A stretch of DNA of 64,000 bases from Megalobrama amblycephala (GCF_018812025.1 NC_063065.1:33249121-33313120); one strand, 5' to 3'; shown: positions 35,654 to 46,639, numbered from the stretch's first letter. A program made the numbers and translations. The notes: a model not told the origin generated them from the letters alone.

Positions 35654-36830
35654 ATTAAAGGGGTTCAAGCGCTTTAAGGCTTTTAAGCACTTGCGTAAAA
35701 AGATATTATGTTTTATTTAGCAAGCATGTAACCACTTAGATCATAGATGGAAAAGACCATTTACAGCCAATACGGGAAATTAACCATAGAAAATAAATGG
35801 TTTTTAAACCTTTTTTAACAGTTATCAAGGTTGAGCCAAAAACCTAGGACTAGTTCACCAAAGTTGTTTTTTTTTTAAACAATCTCCAATACTTAATGAA
35901 TGATTCAATGGTTAGAGGTGGTCCTAGAGGCAAAGTTGCTCAGAATGAGTACGTCTACCATGTGGTATGAATGTCGTGGGCTTTCCGTGAAAAATCTTGC
36001 GATGCACGATCCTTTACACATGTGAAAAATCGAAGGCGCCCCCCTGGTGGCCGAGTTCTTTCAAATTTCTCACAGGCCTCCAGGGCCGTGAGTCAAACAG
36101 GCCCAGCAATTTTCGTTCCGATCGGCCTCCGTTCATCTTGTCTGATAGCTGCTCAAAGTTCATTGGCCGATGCTGAACATGTTTTTCAAGATACATCAAC
36201 GTCCTCATAGACAATCATAGTACCTCAGACAACGACACTTAATGCCAATTTTCAAGTCAATCGGACTAACAGTGAAGTAGTTATAGACATTTGCATGTTT
36301 TTTTTGCTGTTATAGCGCCAACAAGTGGCCAGTCGCTGCATCCTTTTTCATGCGACCACAGAATGAGCTCTTACATAGCTGTGCTGAGTTTGGTGAAACT
36401 ATCTCATTCCGTTCACGAGTTATAGCCATTTTAGTAAAAGTGGCTCCGCCCAATTTGAAAGTTTTGGTCGCCCTTAATTTCAACTTTTTTTGACTCCAGA
36501 GAATCTCACTGCACTGGTTTGGTTTCGATCGGGCCAAAAACCTAGGACTATTTCGCAAAAGTAGGTTTTCCAAAAAATCCAAAATACCCGAAAATTTCTT
36601 CTATTAATGGTTCGGGAGGTATGAGCCATTTCATACTTTTCACCACTGTAGCGCCCCCGTCAGGCCGATCAGGGCAAGCCTTGGTGATGTTGTAGACGGT
36701 GTGAGTACTACCAACCCTCAAAGCTTCAAGTCTCTACGACTTACAAAGTTGTATAAAACAAAGATTATTGGAGCACATTTTACAAGAAAATGTAAAGTAC
36801 AAGAAAATTCATGTTCAATTCAATGTGTTA
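35654..36830. repeat. Unclassified dispersed repeat
   Basis: It starts with TTAAAGGGGTTCAAGC, so its left edge also has a TTAA-AGGG form. It includes GATGCACGATCCTTTACACA, GGCGCCCCCCTGGTGG, TTCCGTTCACGAGTTATAGC and TGTAGCGCCCCCGTCAGGCC, wording I recall from multicopy cyprinid DNA. The motif GCCAAAAACCTAGGACTA occurs twice (near 35836 and 36534), so the unit has an internal direct repeat. No right terminus was found and no frame encodes a known domain. Confidence 0.55.
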
Positions 36831-37144
36831 ATTGACATTTCTGTATAATTGTTTGGAAAATTTTCGAGAAATATCCCCCAAAAAACGTTTCGGTCTAGCA
36901 GATTGTGTACAACGTTTTTCAGCAAAACTTTCATCATTTAGATTATTTAGAGACCTTCAAAATTTGCATATAAAATATGACACAGTTGCAACTGGGTTTC
37001 GATATGCTACACTCTTAAAACTAAAGGTCTTTAGTTTTCAGAAGCAACCACTTACTTCACTTTTCTTCAGAAAGTATAAAAATCTTGTTAAAAATCTAGT
37101 CCTGCATCTTTAATGGGACAGATAGGCATCTAGTTAGTCTCATT
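36831..37144. other. AT-rich DNA, nothing recognised
   Basis: A 93-codon plus-strand frame (36832-37113) has no motif. Confidence 0.4.
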
Positions 37145-37470
37145 TTGCAGAGCCTGTGGTGGATGTCTGGGCCGCACTCCGTGATCAACTCCAATCGTCG
37201 CCTGTCTGTTTAATTGAAGGCAGGGCTGAGGTGTTTCTCGCAGACAGACAGGCGTGTGTAATTATTTCAGCTTGTCAGCTCTCATCCTGTCTGTCTGTCA
37301 GCTGCTGTAAGACATCCACTGCTGCAGGGATCAGGGAGACACTGAGCTGGGATACAGGGATGAAAGAACGGAGATCTGGACAGAGGAGAAACTGGAGGTC
37401 AGAGGAGAGAGAGTGACGGAGGCAATCGCTCCTCTTGATTGCCTCTTCGTCTCCTTCCATCGGTACACTT
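37145..37470. other. Candidate conserved noncoding block
   Basis: GC-richer, repeat-free, including TGTTTAATTGAAGGCAGGGC and GTGTAATTATTTCAGCTTGT (TAATTA core). The frame at 37156-37416 translates without frame breaks but has no domain. Confidence 0.3.
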
Positions 37471-37724
37471 AGGTGAATGTCACGAAGACCTACAATCTAT
37501 AGAAATAATATAAGGTATATTTTGCATAAAGGAAATTAAGCTTATTTTAGGGAGAATTAAGATTGTTTTGCATTGTGACATTTTTTTGTCTTGTTTTTCT
37601 CTCCCCAAATTCTCATTATTGTACTTTATGCTAAAAAAAAAATAGAGTAAACATAGAGTAAACACAACTAACAATACTAAAAACAGCACAATTCATATGA
37701 ATTCTGAATATTACAAATTAAACA
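37471..37724. other. AT-rich DNA, nothing recognised
   Basis: No feature could be supported. Confidence 0.4.
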
Positions 37725-38035
37725 TAGTGTTACACTACAAAAAAAAGAAAAAAAATCTTAATCAGTATTGTGTTTTTCAGCACAAATATCTAAACATTAA
37801 TAAATCAAGATGCATTTACTTGAGAAGCAAAATGACTCAAGAAATTAAGTCTTGTTTTCTGAAAAAATACCAAAATCAAGAAAAAATTTGCCAATAAGGC
37901 AAAATAATCTTGTTTTCTCTATGAATTAAGTTATTTTCCTAAATCAATTGGCAAATATTGCTTGTTTTAAGCAAAAACTCATATTTCAGAAAAACAACAC
38001 TTAATATATTCTGTCATTTTGCTTCTTAAATGTAT
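37725..38035. repeat. Dispersed repeat with AAGTCTTGTTTTC wording
   Basis: The text AAATCAAGATGCATTTACTT, GAGAAGCAAAATGACTCAAG and TAAGTCTTGTTTTCTG is partly mirrored by AAAACAACACTTAATATATT and CATTTTGCTTCTTAAATG downstream. I recall this wording as a common fish inverted-repeat element. Ends are not defined. Confidence 0.55.
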
Positions 38036-38059
38036 CATAATTGAAAGTGGTCCTTGATT

Positions 38060-38860
38060 ATGATTTCACTTTAACTTTAGTTAGTGTGTAATGTTGCTGT
38101 TTGATCATAAACAACATCTGAAAAGTTACGACGCCCAAAGTTCAATGCAAAGGGAGATATTTTCTTTTACAGAAATCGCTTTTTAAGGACTACAACAAAC
38201 GGCTGGTAGGGACTACAACGAGCTTCTTCCCAGGTTGGTGACATCATAAACCTCAACATTTACATAAACCCCGCCCCTGAGAACACACAACAAAGGGGGC
38301 GGGGCCATGTTGGGCTGCTTTAGAGAAGAGGAAGAGTTGTTGTAGTAGAGTGTTGTTGACATGCCGTCATTTTACGCCGGACTGCTTCACAAACGAGGGT
38401 CAATTCAACACTGGATTTGCACAAAAGATTAACATGACGGCACATGCTAGTGGATGAGTTGAATCAACTCCACAGCAACTACATAAATTTATCCACTAAC
38501 CATTCAGAAACGTCCAGTTTCATTCTAAAAGTTGAAACTTCTTCTTTCGGTTTCAACAATGTAAGGCTGAATACCGTTACTGACAATCCTCATTTTGGCT
38601 GTGTGAGATTCTCCAGCTTTGTTGTTGTTGAGCTGTTAAAGCTCCGCCCTCTTCTGGAAAGGGGGCCGGGAGCAGCAGCTCATTTGCATTTAAAGGGACA
38701 CACACAAAAATGTTGTGTTTTTGCTCACACCCAAATAGGGGCAAATTTGGACAAGCTATAATAAATGATCTGTGGGGGATTTTGAGCTGAAACTTCACAG
38801 ACACATTCTGGAGACACCAGAGACTTTTATTACCATCTTGTGAAAGGGGCACTTTTTGAA
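38060..38860. repeat. Second repeat related to the TTAA elements at 10622 and 16314
   Basis: The left part, TTTAGTTAGTGTGTAATGTT then TTCAATGCAAAGGGAGATAT, is the reverse of 11150-11290 in the element at 10622-11313. The right part, GGGGGATTTTGAGCTGAAAC and TTCACAGACACATTCTGGAG, matches the right part of the element at 16314-17282. Neither TTAA terminus survives. It suggests that these families share ends or recombine. Confidence 0.65.
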
Positions 38861-40239
38861 TTGGTTCATTTACATGAACTGTACTGAACTGAATCATAAA
38901 ATGATAATTGTGATAAAATGGGACAAACAGCTCTGATCTAATGTTTTGTTACTGCTAATCATTGGGAAAAGAAAAGTTTATTTGATATTTTTTTAAGAAA
39001 ATCACCTTGTTTCCACATCATCCTAAATTTTGGAGAGTTTTCTCTCCATTTCTTGTTTTGTTTTCGTGATTGAAGACCCAGGATGTTTGCCTGAGTTTCT
39101 AAACATAGCTTGTTTTGGTTCAATAGCACGTTCAAGTCCTGGAGCCTCATGATATTTTGTTCCACCACGTGCAATTAGTATGTCAAATCAAACACCATAA
39201 AAGCAAATAGCAAAACAAATGTAGCTTCTATTTCCAGTATTTGGACCCTAAAGCAGAGTTTTGTGGAGACATACACACGCTCATGCAGACGAGGACTTTC
39301 CTTTCTCACAACGGAATGGAAATTACCCAGAGTGCATAACAATGTTTAAACCCTGACCTCGAGACTGTCGCAGGATAAATTTTCCCAGTCGAGCCTGTTT
39401 CACCCCTGTGACCTTCCACACCAGGCCGTGCAGCTATCAATCAGTCAAAGCCCGTCCCTCCCTCTGACCTCTGGAGCTTCACACATACACACTCTATCCA
39501 GCACACACGCAAACACATATACCGGTCATTTATGACTTATGAGACCTATAATAACCATTGACTGATTAAGAAATCAATATGTGGGGTTGGTTAGGTGAGA
39601 TTTTTGCTGAAAGTCGCCTAGTTTCTCGTCTGAGGAAAACTAAATCCTACTGTTTCAGGAGAGAGCTCAATAATGTCTCAAACTAAGTCATACATTACAA
39701 TATGAACCCAAATATGTCTTGAAATGAATTCTCAAAAAACCAAAAGATCTGAGCTATGCATCCACATTCATTTCATAACTTTGTACTATTAATATCAACA
39801 ACTGTCTAATGTTTATTTTATGTCTCATTTTTGTGTATTTTATTCCTCATTTTACGCATTTCTCATTTATCTGTATTATGTTTCCAATTTTTTATGTATT
39901 TTCTCAGTTGTAGGTCACTTTGGATAAATGAATATATGAATATATGTATATATTTTTTTACATTTTTATAATTTTAGTATTATATAATTTGAAAATTATA
40001 TACTAGTTGCTTCTTAGCATGCATATTACTAGGATATTGGCTATTTTTGTGTTAATATAATAATATAAGATTACTTTCATTGTATTAACTCAAATTTTTA
40101 ATTTCAATTAATTATTTTTTTAAGTTAAATCAACAACTCTTTTTTTACAGTGTATGTAAAAACATTTTTTTCTTTCTTTTCTTTTCTTTTTACATTTCAA
40201 TACAAATACTTGAGTATATCATTGAATTGATCTCCTCTA
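38861..40239. other. Mostly unique DNA with short repeat scraps
   Basis: The part 39230-39500 is GC-richer and repeat-free, a weak noncoding candidate. TTAGCATGCATATTACTAGG near 40015 is a scrap of the element family at 17661. The end CTTTTTTTACAGTGTATG near 40140-40156 resembles a miniature element terminus. No gene is supported. Confidence 0.35.
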
Positions 40240-40500
40240 ATGAATGGACATAAGCTCTTTGAATAACATTTCTGGATATGATTTTCCGATGTACTAAAAG
40301 TGTCCCTGCAGCTGGAAGTCTTTGTTTAGGGTTCACTCAGGGACATGTAGGAATTTGCTCCAGTTAGAGCAGGGCTAATGACTGACAAACGGCTTAATTA
40401 CGGGTCACTTCCTCTGAGGTCATCTATCTGGGACTCATCTTCCAGTCTAATCAATCTAGTGCCCTCACTCCACAAGCAGGTGAAGGCCTTGAGTGGCAAT
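40240..40500. other. Candidate conserved noncoding block
   Basis: Repeat-free, with GGGCTAATGACTGACAAACG and CTTAATTACGGGTCACTTCC (TAATTA core). Frames carry no motif. Function is inferred. Confidence 0.3.
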
Positions 40501-40788
40501 ATGAGCACTGACAACGAGTTCTCTCTTATTAAATGTTTATTTATGTCCTTCAAATGTGGTATTTCAGTAATTTTTCATACCTTGGCAATCTGAGCACAGT
40601 TTGAGACATATTTGAGATATGAAACTCTAGAGGAGACACATGTGGGATTATTTGAGTCTGTAGTATTATATAGGTTTATGATTGGCTGAACACCATTAAG
40701 ACTATAATAACTTAATGAAAAAGTAAAGGCTGTGCATGCTATGGCACAGGAAACTCCCCAAATCTCCATTTAAACTCATTGCTGTCTA
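40501..40788. other. Unique DNA, nothing recognised
   Basis: No feature could be supported. Confidence 0.4.
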
Positions 40789-41996
40789 AGGGACCATTTA
40801 CTTGACACCATTTTGAAATAAAAATGTAAAACTTTATGCATTTTGGCCGTTCATTTACACAACAACAGCATTTTGGGGGCCTGATAATGCAAACTTTTAA
40901 AATCGGGTTTCAAAGTGCAAGTTTTTTTCAAAATGCAAGGTGACGTCATGCGCATGAGTATTATGTGTTCAGTCTATAGGTGCATAGTTTCTTCACAAAG
41001 TGACATCGCCACCTACTGGCCTGGCTGCAGAATACAGCGTTTTAGTCATTTTCACGGATCAGTGTGAACGGGGATCAGGTCCAGCGGAATCGCTGGGCAA
41101 ACTGGGCAATTGCCCAGGACACCAGACCACTAGAGGGCGCAGCACCATGACCAGCACGATCGACAATGTCTTCGCCGGGAGTTTGATTGACAGGCGTTTT
41201 AACCAATCATAACGCCAAATCCACCGTTATGTCCGACAAAGTAGTCAGGGGGAATTAGTAGATTAACGTCATGAACTTGAAAAATAGTGTGTCCTGACAT
41301 CTTTCCGCGGTTGAAACAACATTCCTTCTGATGTTCATTCATGTTTATTTGATGCTATAAGGTTAACTAGCAGGAAGAGATGATTGAACTGAGGGGTACA
41401 GCAATTTGTCACAATAAACATAAAAGAGCCACAAAATGGTATTTATTGTTTAACATTTCTTTAAAAATTACAAAATTTGAGACTTTGTTTCATATCAAAA
41501 GTAATCTGCACTGTCTTGTCTGTCGATGCGTTGTCAGTGTCCTCTTTGCTCCACGATGTATTTTTCACTCTGTGAGAACATGATGTGTGGCGTGAGAGCG
41601 GCATGGCTTGTCGAACATAAGAACAGTAACTAAAGGGGCGGGTGTTTGTGAACGGTCAAATTGAGCACCAAATCTGTCGCAAATTGGATTACTCCAAGAT
41701 TATTGAAGAGTTTGCAGCAGCCAAAGCAAGAAAGGTCCTCTTTTAAATGGGGAGTCAACTGTATTAATTTATTACACCTGTCTTGAGTCAACAGTATGGG
41801 TCAATATGATAAATTGGCATTTTTTCTCTTAAAAATTTGAATGTAGGGGGCGGCATGTTTATATTTTGCCCAGAGCGCTGGATTGTCTTCCCCCGGCCCT
41901 GACAGGGATCGTTTTTAAATCGTTGTTGTCTGTACATGAAAAATACACAGGAAAAAAATCTGTTTTTAGTACATCACTGTCATGTAAACGTGCCCC
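40789..41996. mobile_element. Non-autonomous element split by a hAT insertion
   Basis: The left end GGGACCATTTACTTGACA mirrors the right end TGTCATGTAAACGTGCCCC, with a few differences. A second copy, in reverse and without the insertion, lies at 32852-33254. Both share CATCGCCACCTACTG/CATCTACTGACC wording. The superfamily is not clear because no target duplication was found. Confidence 0.65.
41076..41901. mobile_element. hAT-type element, 826 bp, nested
   Basis: The ends CAGGTCCAGCGG and CCCCCGGCCCTG are inverted repeats of the CAGGG-type common in hAT elements. The flanking 8-mers ACGGGGAT (41068-41075) and ACAGGGAT (41902-41909) agree at 7 of 8 positions. Subterminal words GGGCAATTGCCCAGG and TTTTGCCCAGAGCGC mirror each other in part. 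The uninterrupted host copy at 32852-33254 supports it as an insertion. Short frames inside have no transposase motif. Confidence 0.8.
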
Positions 41997-42129
41997 GAGA
42001 CAGGGTTGTGATATTAAAGAGATCTGATTTGTTTTTTTTCTTTTCTAGGGTTGTGTGCTCATGTAGCGCTGAGGTTAACTCACCTCGGCTGTGATCTGCC
42101 AGAGAAGGAAGCAGTAGTGAACGGGTAGA

Positions 42130-42160
<31 letters not shown>

Positions 42161-42612
42161 AAGGGTATGACTGCCCTCCTACAGACACCTCCTGATGTGA
42201 TGACAAGTTCCGAAGGCCTCCTGCACAGCGTGAAGCCCCCAGTCCCAGACATCTGAGGCATCTCCTGCCCCGCCTAAGCAAAAAACTTACACAGCTAAAC
42301 GTTTTGTACTCTATCCACGTGTTCCCTTGCTCTCTCACTTCCCTACTCTCTCTCTCACAACCTACTACTGTAGTTTCATTGAGTTCTGACACTCTCTGAA
42401 CAGAAATGAAGATAGCAAAGATCATGCATGATGAATGGATCTGTCCAAATATATGCAAGTTAATGACATATGGCATTATTTACAGATTTTGTGAGATTAT
42501 TTCACCTCAAAATCCAAAAGAAAAAAAAAAAACATTTATTTATTTGTTTATTTATTTATTTATGTTTCATATTATTATAATGAGATACATGGTAATTTGT
42601 ATATAAATATAT

Positions 42613-42645
<33 letters not shown>

Positions 42646-42657
42646 CAGCAAGACATT
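41997..42657. other. Unique DNA with simple repeats
   Basis: A (TG)n run lies at about 42131-42160, a (TTTA)n run at about 42535-42564 and a (GA)n run at about 42616-42644. A 133-codon minus-strand frame (42075-42476) reads through the TG run and has no domain. Confidence 0.6.
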
Positions 42658-43208
42658 ATAGAAGCTTGTTTCCACCACTAAATAAAAAAAATTAAAAAGG
42701 TAATTGCAACTTTTTATCTCGCAGTTCTGACTTTTTCTCTCAAATGCAAGTTTTTAATCTTGCAATTCTGACTTTATAGCTCATAATTCTGAATTTTATC
42801 TCAGAATTGTGAGACATAAACTCACAGTTGCGAGTTATAAAGTCAGAATTGTGTGATATAAACTCAGAATTGCGAGATATAATGTGGGAATTGTGTGTTA
42901 TAAAGTCAGAATTGCGAGAAAAAAGTCACAATTCTGAATTTTTTTCTCTCTCAATTGCGAGTTTTTAATCACACAATTCTGACTTTATATCTCATAATTT
43001 AATCTCATGACTTTTTTTCTTAGGATTGTGAGATATAAACTCAATTGCAAATTATAAAGTCAGAATTGCGTGATATAAAGTCAGAATTGAGTTATAAAAA
43101 CTCGCAATTGCGAGAAAAAAGTCAGAATTGTGAGATAAAAAGTCACAATTTTTATTTTATTTATTTATTTTTTTTTTAAAATTCTGTAGCAGAAACAAGC
43201 TTCCATAG
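42658..43208. mobile_element. Palindromic element with TATAGAAGCTTGTTTC ends and CTCGCAATTGCGAG core
   Basis: The left end TATAGAAGCTTGTTTCCACC is mirrored by the right end GAAACAAGCTTCCATA. The core is a run of imperfect units such as AAAGTCAGAATTGTGAGATA and AACTCGCAATTGCGAG, in both orientations. Each unit is itself near-palindromic. A solo piece of the same family lies at 56862-56965. No coding content. Confidence 0.78.
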
Positions 43209-43499
43209 AACATGATGCCGCCAATGTATTCTTAATATTTATTCTTAGAATTGGGGGAAAAAAATTAAAAGTAAAACATCTGGACACATTTCGGTAATGA
43301 GAATTTGAAGGGGAACTGTACTCAATTGTCATGTAAATGTCACAGACAGATATAGACATTACCTCTCCAGCACAAGTGCCTTTCTTTAAAAAGCATTCTC
43401 ACGTTCACATATTCTAATTTCCAAGCTCTTGCAGCTCTCTGAGTACATCGGCTGGCTTGGAGAAACAGAATGAGTAGATAAGAAGTAAAGTCAAGGGGT
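43209..43499. other. Unique DNA, nothing recognised
   Basis: No feature could be supported. Confidence 0.4.
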
Positions 43500-43740
43500 G
43501 AGAGGCCAAGACAACTGCTCACAATCAGTTCTGTTCAAGCCCCCGCCCTCTTGGATTCAGCCTATAGGCCGTCCTGTGACCGCTGCAGATGACGGACATG
43601 TGGAATGTGCCGTTTGCTGGCCGTATGGGTGGACGGAAACAAGGGAGTTGGAGGGAAGACCAAAGGACACCAATTAGCATGTTGGGGGAAGCGTCTTGAC
43701 TGATATTTGCTGCAGCTGAAGGGTTGCGGAGTTCACATAT
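43500..43740. other. Candidate conserved noncoding block
   Basis: GC-richer and repeat-free, with GACGGACATGTGGAATGTGC and ACACCAATTAGCATGTTGGG. No motif in any frame. Function is inferred. Confidence 0.3.
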
Positions 43741-44159
43741 CTATCAAATCAAATACCTGCTAAGCAACAAATGTATACACATATAATATGATAACACATA
43801 ACAATCAAGTTACAATGGTTGCGCTTCTCTTGCATTAAGAATAAGGTGAATCGAAAGCATAAAAGTAAAAAGAAAAATTTAAAGACAGCTGAGAGAGGCA
43901 AACATGGGTTCTAAATTTGTTGTGTTGTGTTTTTGGTAGCTCCGCCCACACTGACATTTGATTGGTGCAATATCCACATTAAATATATTCTGATAGCTGT
44001 GACTTTGTCACCATGTGTAATATTTGACTTTTAGACTAAGGACAGGAAAAAATACCTTTTTTTTTTTTTTTTTTTTTTTTGTGCCTAGCTAAGACAATTG
44101 TTAAACTTTACTACAGAATGAGAGGTGTTTAGCTGTTAAGCTAAAGATGCTAGCGTTGT
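43741..44159. other. AT-rich DNA with a poly(T) run
   Basis: A T run of about 24 bases lies at 44057-44080. GGTAGCTCCGCCCACACTGA near 43936 resembles wording in fish repeats. No element ends were found. Confidence 0.45.
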
Positions 44160-44628
44160 GTGTTACACTTCTTCCTCTATTGTGTCTCGTTCACATTCAT
44201 TCAGGAACTCTATCTCAGTCACAGCGTCTTAATCAGCAAATGGAGGCTGATCCTCAGTCCCAGCCGACCCTCCTCACACCTCCTCTTCTCTGGGCCCTTT
44301 GAATGGAAATGGTGCGTAAACAAATTCAATCTAACCTGCATTGTGCACAACTCAGGGGGAGTCAAAGCCGAGCACTGCAAATCGCACGGCAATATTGGTT
44401 TTAGGTGCAAAAGATGCTGCACAAGCCTGCTTTTGGTGGTAATCCAGGTTTATTTGTGTTTAGAGTGGATTACAGTCATTCTTAGGGAGACTGACTGACT
44501 GGAGCCGCTCGGTGTAAACCACCCAGACCACCAGGACAGAGTCAAGATAGAAGTGCTGATCTTACAGCTGATGACTCAGACGTTTGAAATATGATAATAA
44601 AGCACTTGTAATTGCTGATTGAGGGCCT
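44160..44628. other. Candidate conserved noncoding block
   Basis: Repeat-free and of balanced composition. The 112-codon plus-strand frame (44160-44498) and a minus-strand frame over it (44219-44422) show no domain, so no gene is called. Confidence 0.28.
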
Positions 44629-44830
44629 TTAAAGGAGTCATTCACCCAAGTTAAAATTATAACATTATTTTCTCACCCTCATGTCACTCAAAACTAGCAA
44701 TTGTAATTGTAAGGATTTGAGCTATATTTGGGTTCTTTTTTTTTTTTTTTTTGGTGGAAACTGAACTGTCCTGACTGTCCAATATGAAAGCAAGGCATTA
44801 GGAAGTGTGAGATAAAATATAGTGTTCTCC
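44629..44830. repeat. Solo TTAA-AGG terminus
   Basis: TTAA (44629-44632) is followed by AGGAGTCATTCACCCAAG and CTCACCCTCATGTCACTC. This is the same terminal grammar (AGG, TTCACCC, CTCACCC, CATGTCA) as the elements at 13483 and 51432. No right end was found, so it is a fragment. A T run lies at 44737-44753. Confidence 0.55.
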
Positions 44831-45300
44831 ATTCCTCTCAAATCCCAAATAATATGTAATCAGATTTTATTAGTAAATCTAGTAACTAGTAAAGTACCGC
44901 ATTACTTTTACAAAAAAAATGTACTTTTTCACTTTGTTTTCCCATTTATTGACTGACACCTCCTGTCTCCATGCTGAGAGAAATCGTAACACAGAGGCGT
45001 TTAGTGTGAACATGATTATTATTGTAGTTCTAGCCCAACTAAAGCAAACTCTGATCACCATAATAGTGACTTCAGATGAAACAGTCTTTGTTGTCCCAAC
45101 ATGTCTTTGTATTAACTTTCAATTTTGAGTAAAACATGTGTGAGATATTTTCTCAATCATTTTCCACACACTGTAGAAATGGTGCCTTAGTTTAACTAAA
45201 AAATAATTGAGGCAACTATTTGCATCAGAATTTTGAGTATTTTGAAAACTAATTTGTGTTTGACCAATTAGCCTTTTTTATATGTTTTCAACATGCGCCC
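44831..45300. other. Unique DNA, nothing recognised
   Basis: No feature could be supported. Confidence 0.4.
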
Positions 45301-45304
45301 TTAA

Positions 45305-46137
45305 CCCTTAAATGCATACCTCGGGTCTTTAGTGACCCGGGACGTCATTCACTACCCTCCTCCTTGTTCATTTTTTAAAGTTAGACATCAACCTTCTTGG
45401 TATTCCTCAATCAATTCATTATAAAGAATATAACAAGAAAAAAAATCATAAAATTATAAAAGAATGCCTATTTTTGTATTCATTTTTTGTAAAAATTGCA
45501 TAGGGTCGCAAACGACCCGAGGTGTGTATGAGTGTACGTATATTTTTTCTGCACAACAATAATTTAATCTTAGATGACGGAATAAGTGCAATTCACCTTT
45601 ATTCCACAAGGTGACAATGTCCGAAACACAATGCTGAAGTGACGACTCATTCAGACAGAAAACAAAATAATAAGAAAATCATGAAATGGCTCAGTGATTT
45701 ACTGCAGAGCAAGTACTGAACGCAATGAAATATGACCGAAACTTATTGGATGGATCTGGTGAAGTTGTTAGCGATCAAAATATTGATTTTGAAGATGTTG
45801 AAAATTATATAGTTTTGAGAATACATTTGAGATCGCAAATGGGCTCATATTCGTGACCTCAAACTTAAAACTAGCCCATTATTTGCTGAATTTACTGTGA
45901 AATGAGCTCTGACGAGGACAGCGATGATGGCAATAAACATCTGCTCAAACTGAGCCCTTTCAAGCTCCAAAAGGTAACAAAATATGATTTATTTTATTCT
46001 TCTAATTGTTACTCTAATATCAGAGGAGTTTTATATTATCGCGACAGGTAGAGATCCTTCCGTGTTAGATATAGATCCGGGTCGATAAAGACCCGAATAC
46101 GTAAGAATGATTGGCGAAACAGTCATGCATTTAAGGG
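45305..46137 (+). mobile_element. piggyBac-like non-autonomous element, 833 bp
   Basis: The ends CCCTTAAATGCAT and ATGCATTTAAGGG are perfect 13-bp inverted repeats. TTAA stands on both sides (45301-45304 and 46138-46141), the exact target duplication of piggyBac. Subterminal words TCGGGTCTTTAGTGACCCGG (left) and TCGGGTCTTTATCGACCCGG (right end read in reverse) agree at 18 of 20 bases. A further inverted copy, GGGTCGCAAACGACCCGAGG, lies at 45503-45522. The interior holds the N-terminal remains of a transposase (45686-46051), so the element is an internal-deletion derivative. Confidence 0.9.
45686..46051 (+). pseudogene. N-terminal remnant of a piggyBac-like transposase
   Basis: The complete enzyme would cut and paste the element at TTAA sites. 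From ATG at 45686 the frame reads MAQ, a stop, then FTAEQVLNAMKYDRNLLDGS and the acidic EVVSDQNIDFEDVENYI, up to a stop at 45854. The TGA at 45695 could come from a CGA codon by CpG decay; this is inference. After two more stops the same frame holds MSSDEDSDDGNKHLLKLSPF from 45902, with a possible splice donor (AAAAG/GTAACA) at about 45973, and ends at 46051. An FTAE-like start followed by Asp/Glu/Ser-rich stretches fits N-termini of piggyBac transposases as I know them. The catalytic domain is absent. Confidence 0.6.
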
Positions 46138-46184
46138 TTAAGTAATAGCAACACAACTTTCCTTATAAACTCAAGTAAGTACAA

Positions 46185-46273
46185 AGTGCTTGACTCTTGC
46201 ACTGTCAATACAAGATCTTGACCAAAAAAAATTTGGTCAAGATCTTGCATTGACAATGCAAGAGTTGAGCACT
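46185..46273. repeat. Near-perfect 42-bp-arm hairpin
   Basis: The left arm 46185-46226 and right arm 46232-46273 match at 38 of 42 positions when one is reversed, with an AAAAA loop. The inner 13 bases, CAAGATCTTGACC and its reverse, are identical. It lies between the piggyBac-like element and a Tc1 scrap and could be two opposed termini of that Tc1 family. Confidence 0.9.
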
Positions 46274-46480
46274 CTGTAAAGTCTATTCCAGCACATCCCA
46301 AAGCCTTTCAATGAATTTAAGGTGCTGATTCATATGATTCTTCATGCTCCCTTCCAACCATTCTTTCACAATTTGAGCTTGCTGAATCTTGGCTTTGTTA
46401 TCCTGGAATATGGCCATGATACGTCTTCCTACATGGTTGTTTAAGAAATGAAAAGCTACACACTCCATCAATTAGGGTTA
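46274..46480 (-). pseudogene. Decayed Tc1-like transposase C-terminal scrap
   Basis: On the minus strand an open stretch (46471-46283) reads IMAIFQDNKAKIQQAQIVKE, then WLEG, and ends with LKFIERLWDVLE. The order of a QDN block, a VKEWLE block and an IERLWDVLE block matches the catalytic C-terminus of Tc1 transposases (second Asp and final Glu regions). The Asp-Leu-Asn-Pro motif usual before the Glu is lost. It is a fragment, with no N-terminal part nearby. Confidence 0.65.
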
Positions 46481-46639
46481 AAAGGTCTGTTCCCAAACAT
46501 ATAATATGCTAGAAACATAATAAATCACAGCAATAATGATCCAGTCATAGACTGTTAAATATCTGCCTATTTAAATCCAAACAGCAACTTTTTTTTTTTT
46601 TTGGCCGGGCAGTTTATTTTACTATTGCAGTTTAGATTC
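46481..46639. other. Short AT-rich interval
   Basis: Contains a T run at about 46590-46602; otherwise nothing was recognised. Confidence 0.4.

Noticed and set aside
37156..37416. Arg- and Glu-rich plus-strand frame
   Set aside because: No domain; the block looks like noncoding GC-richer DNA and its opposite strand is also open.
42075..42476. 133-codon minus-strand frame
   Set aside because: It reads through a (TG)n run, giving HTHTHT, and has no domain.
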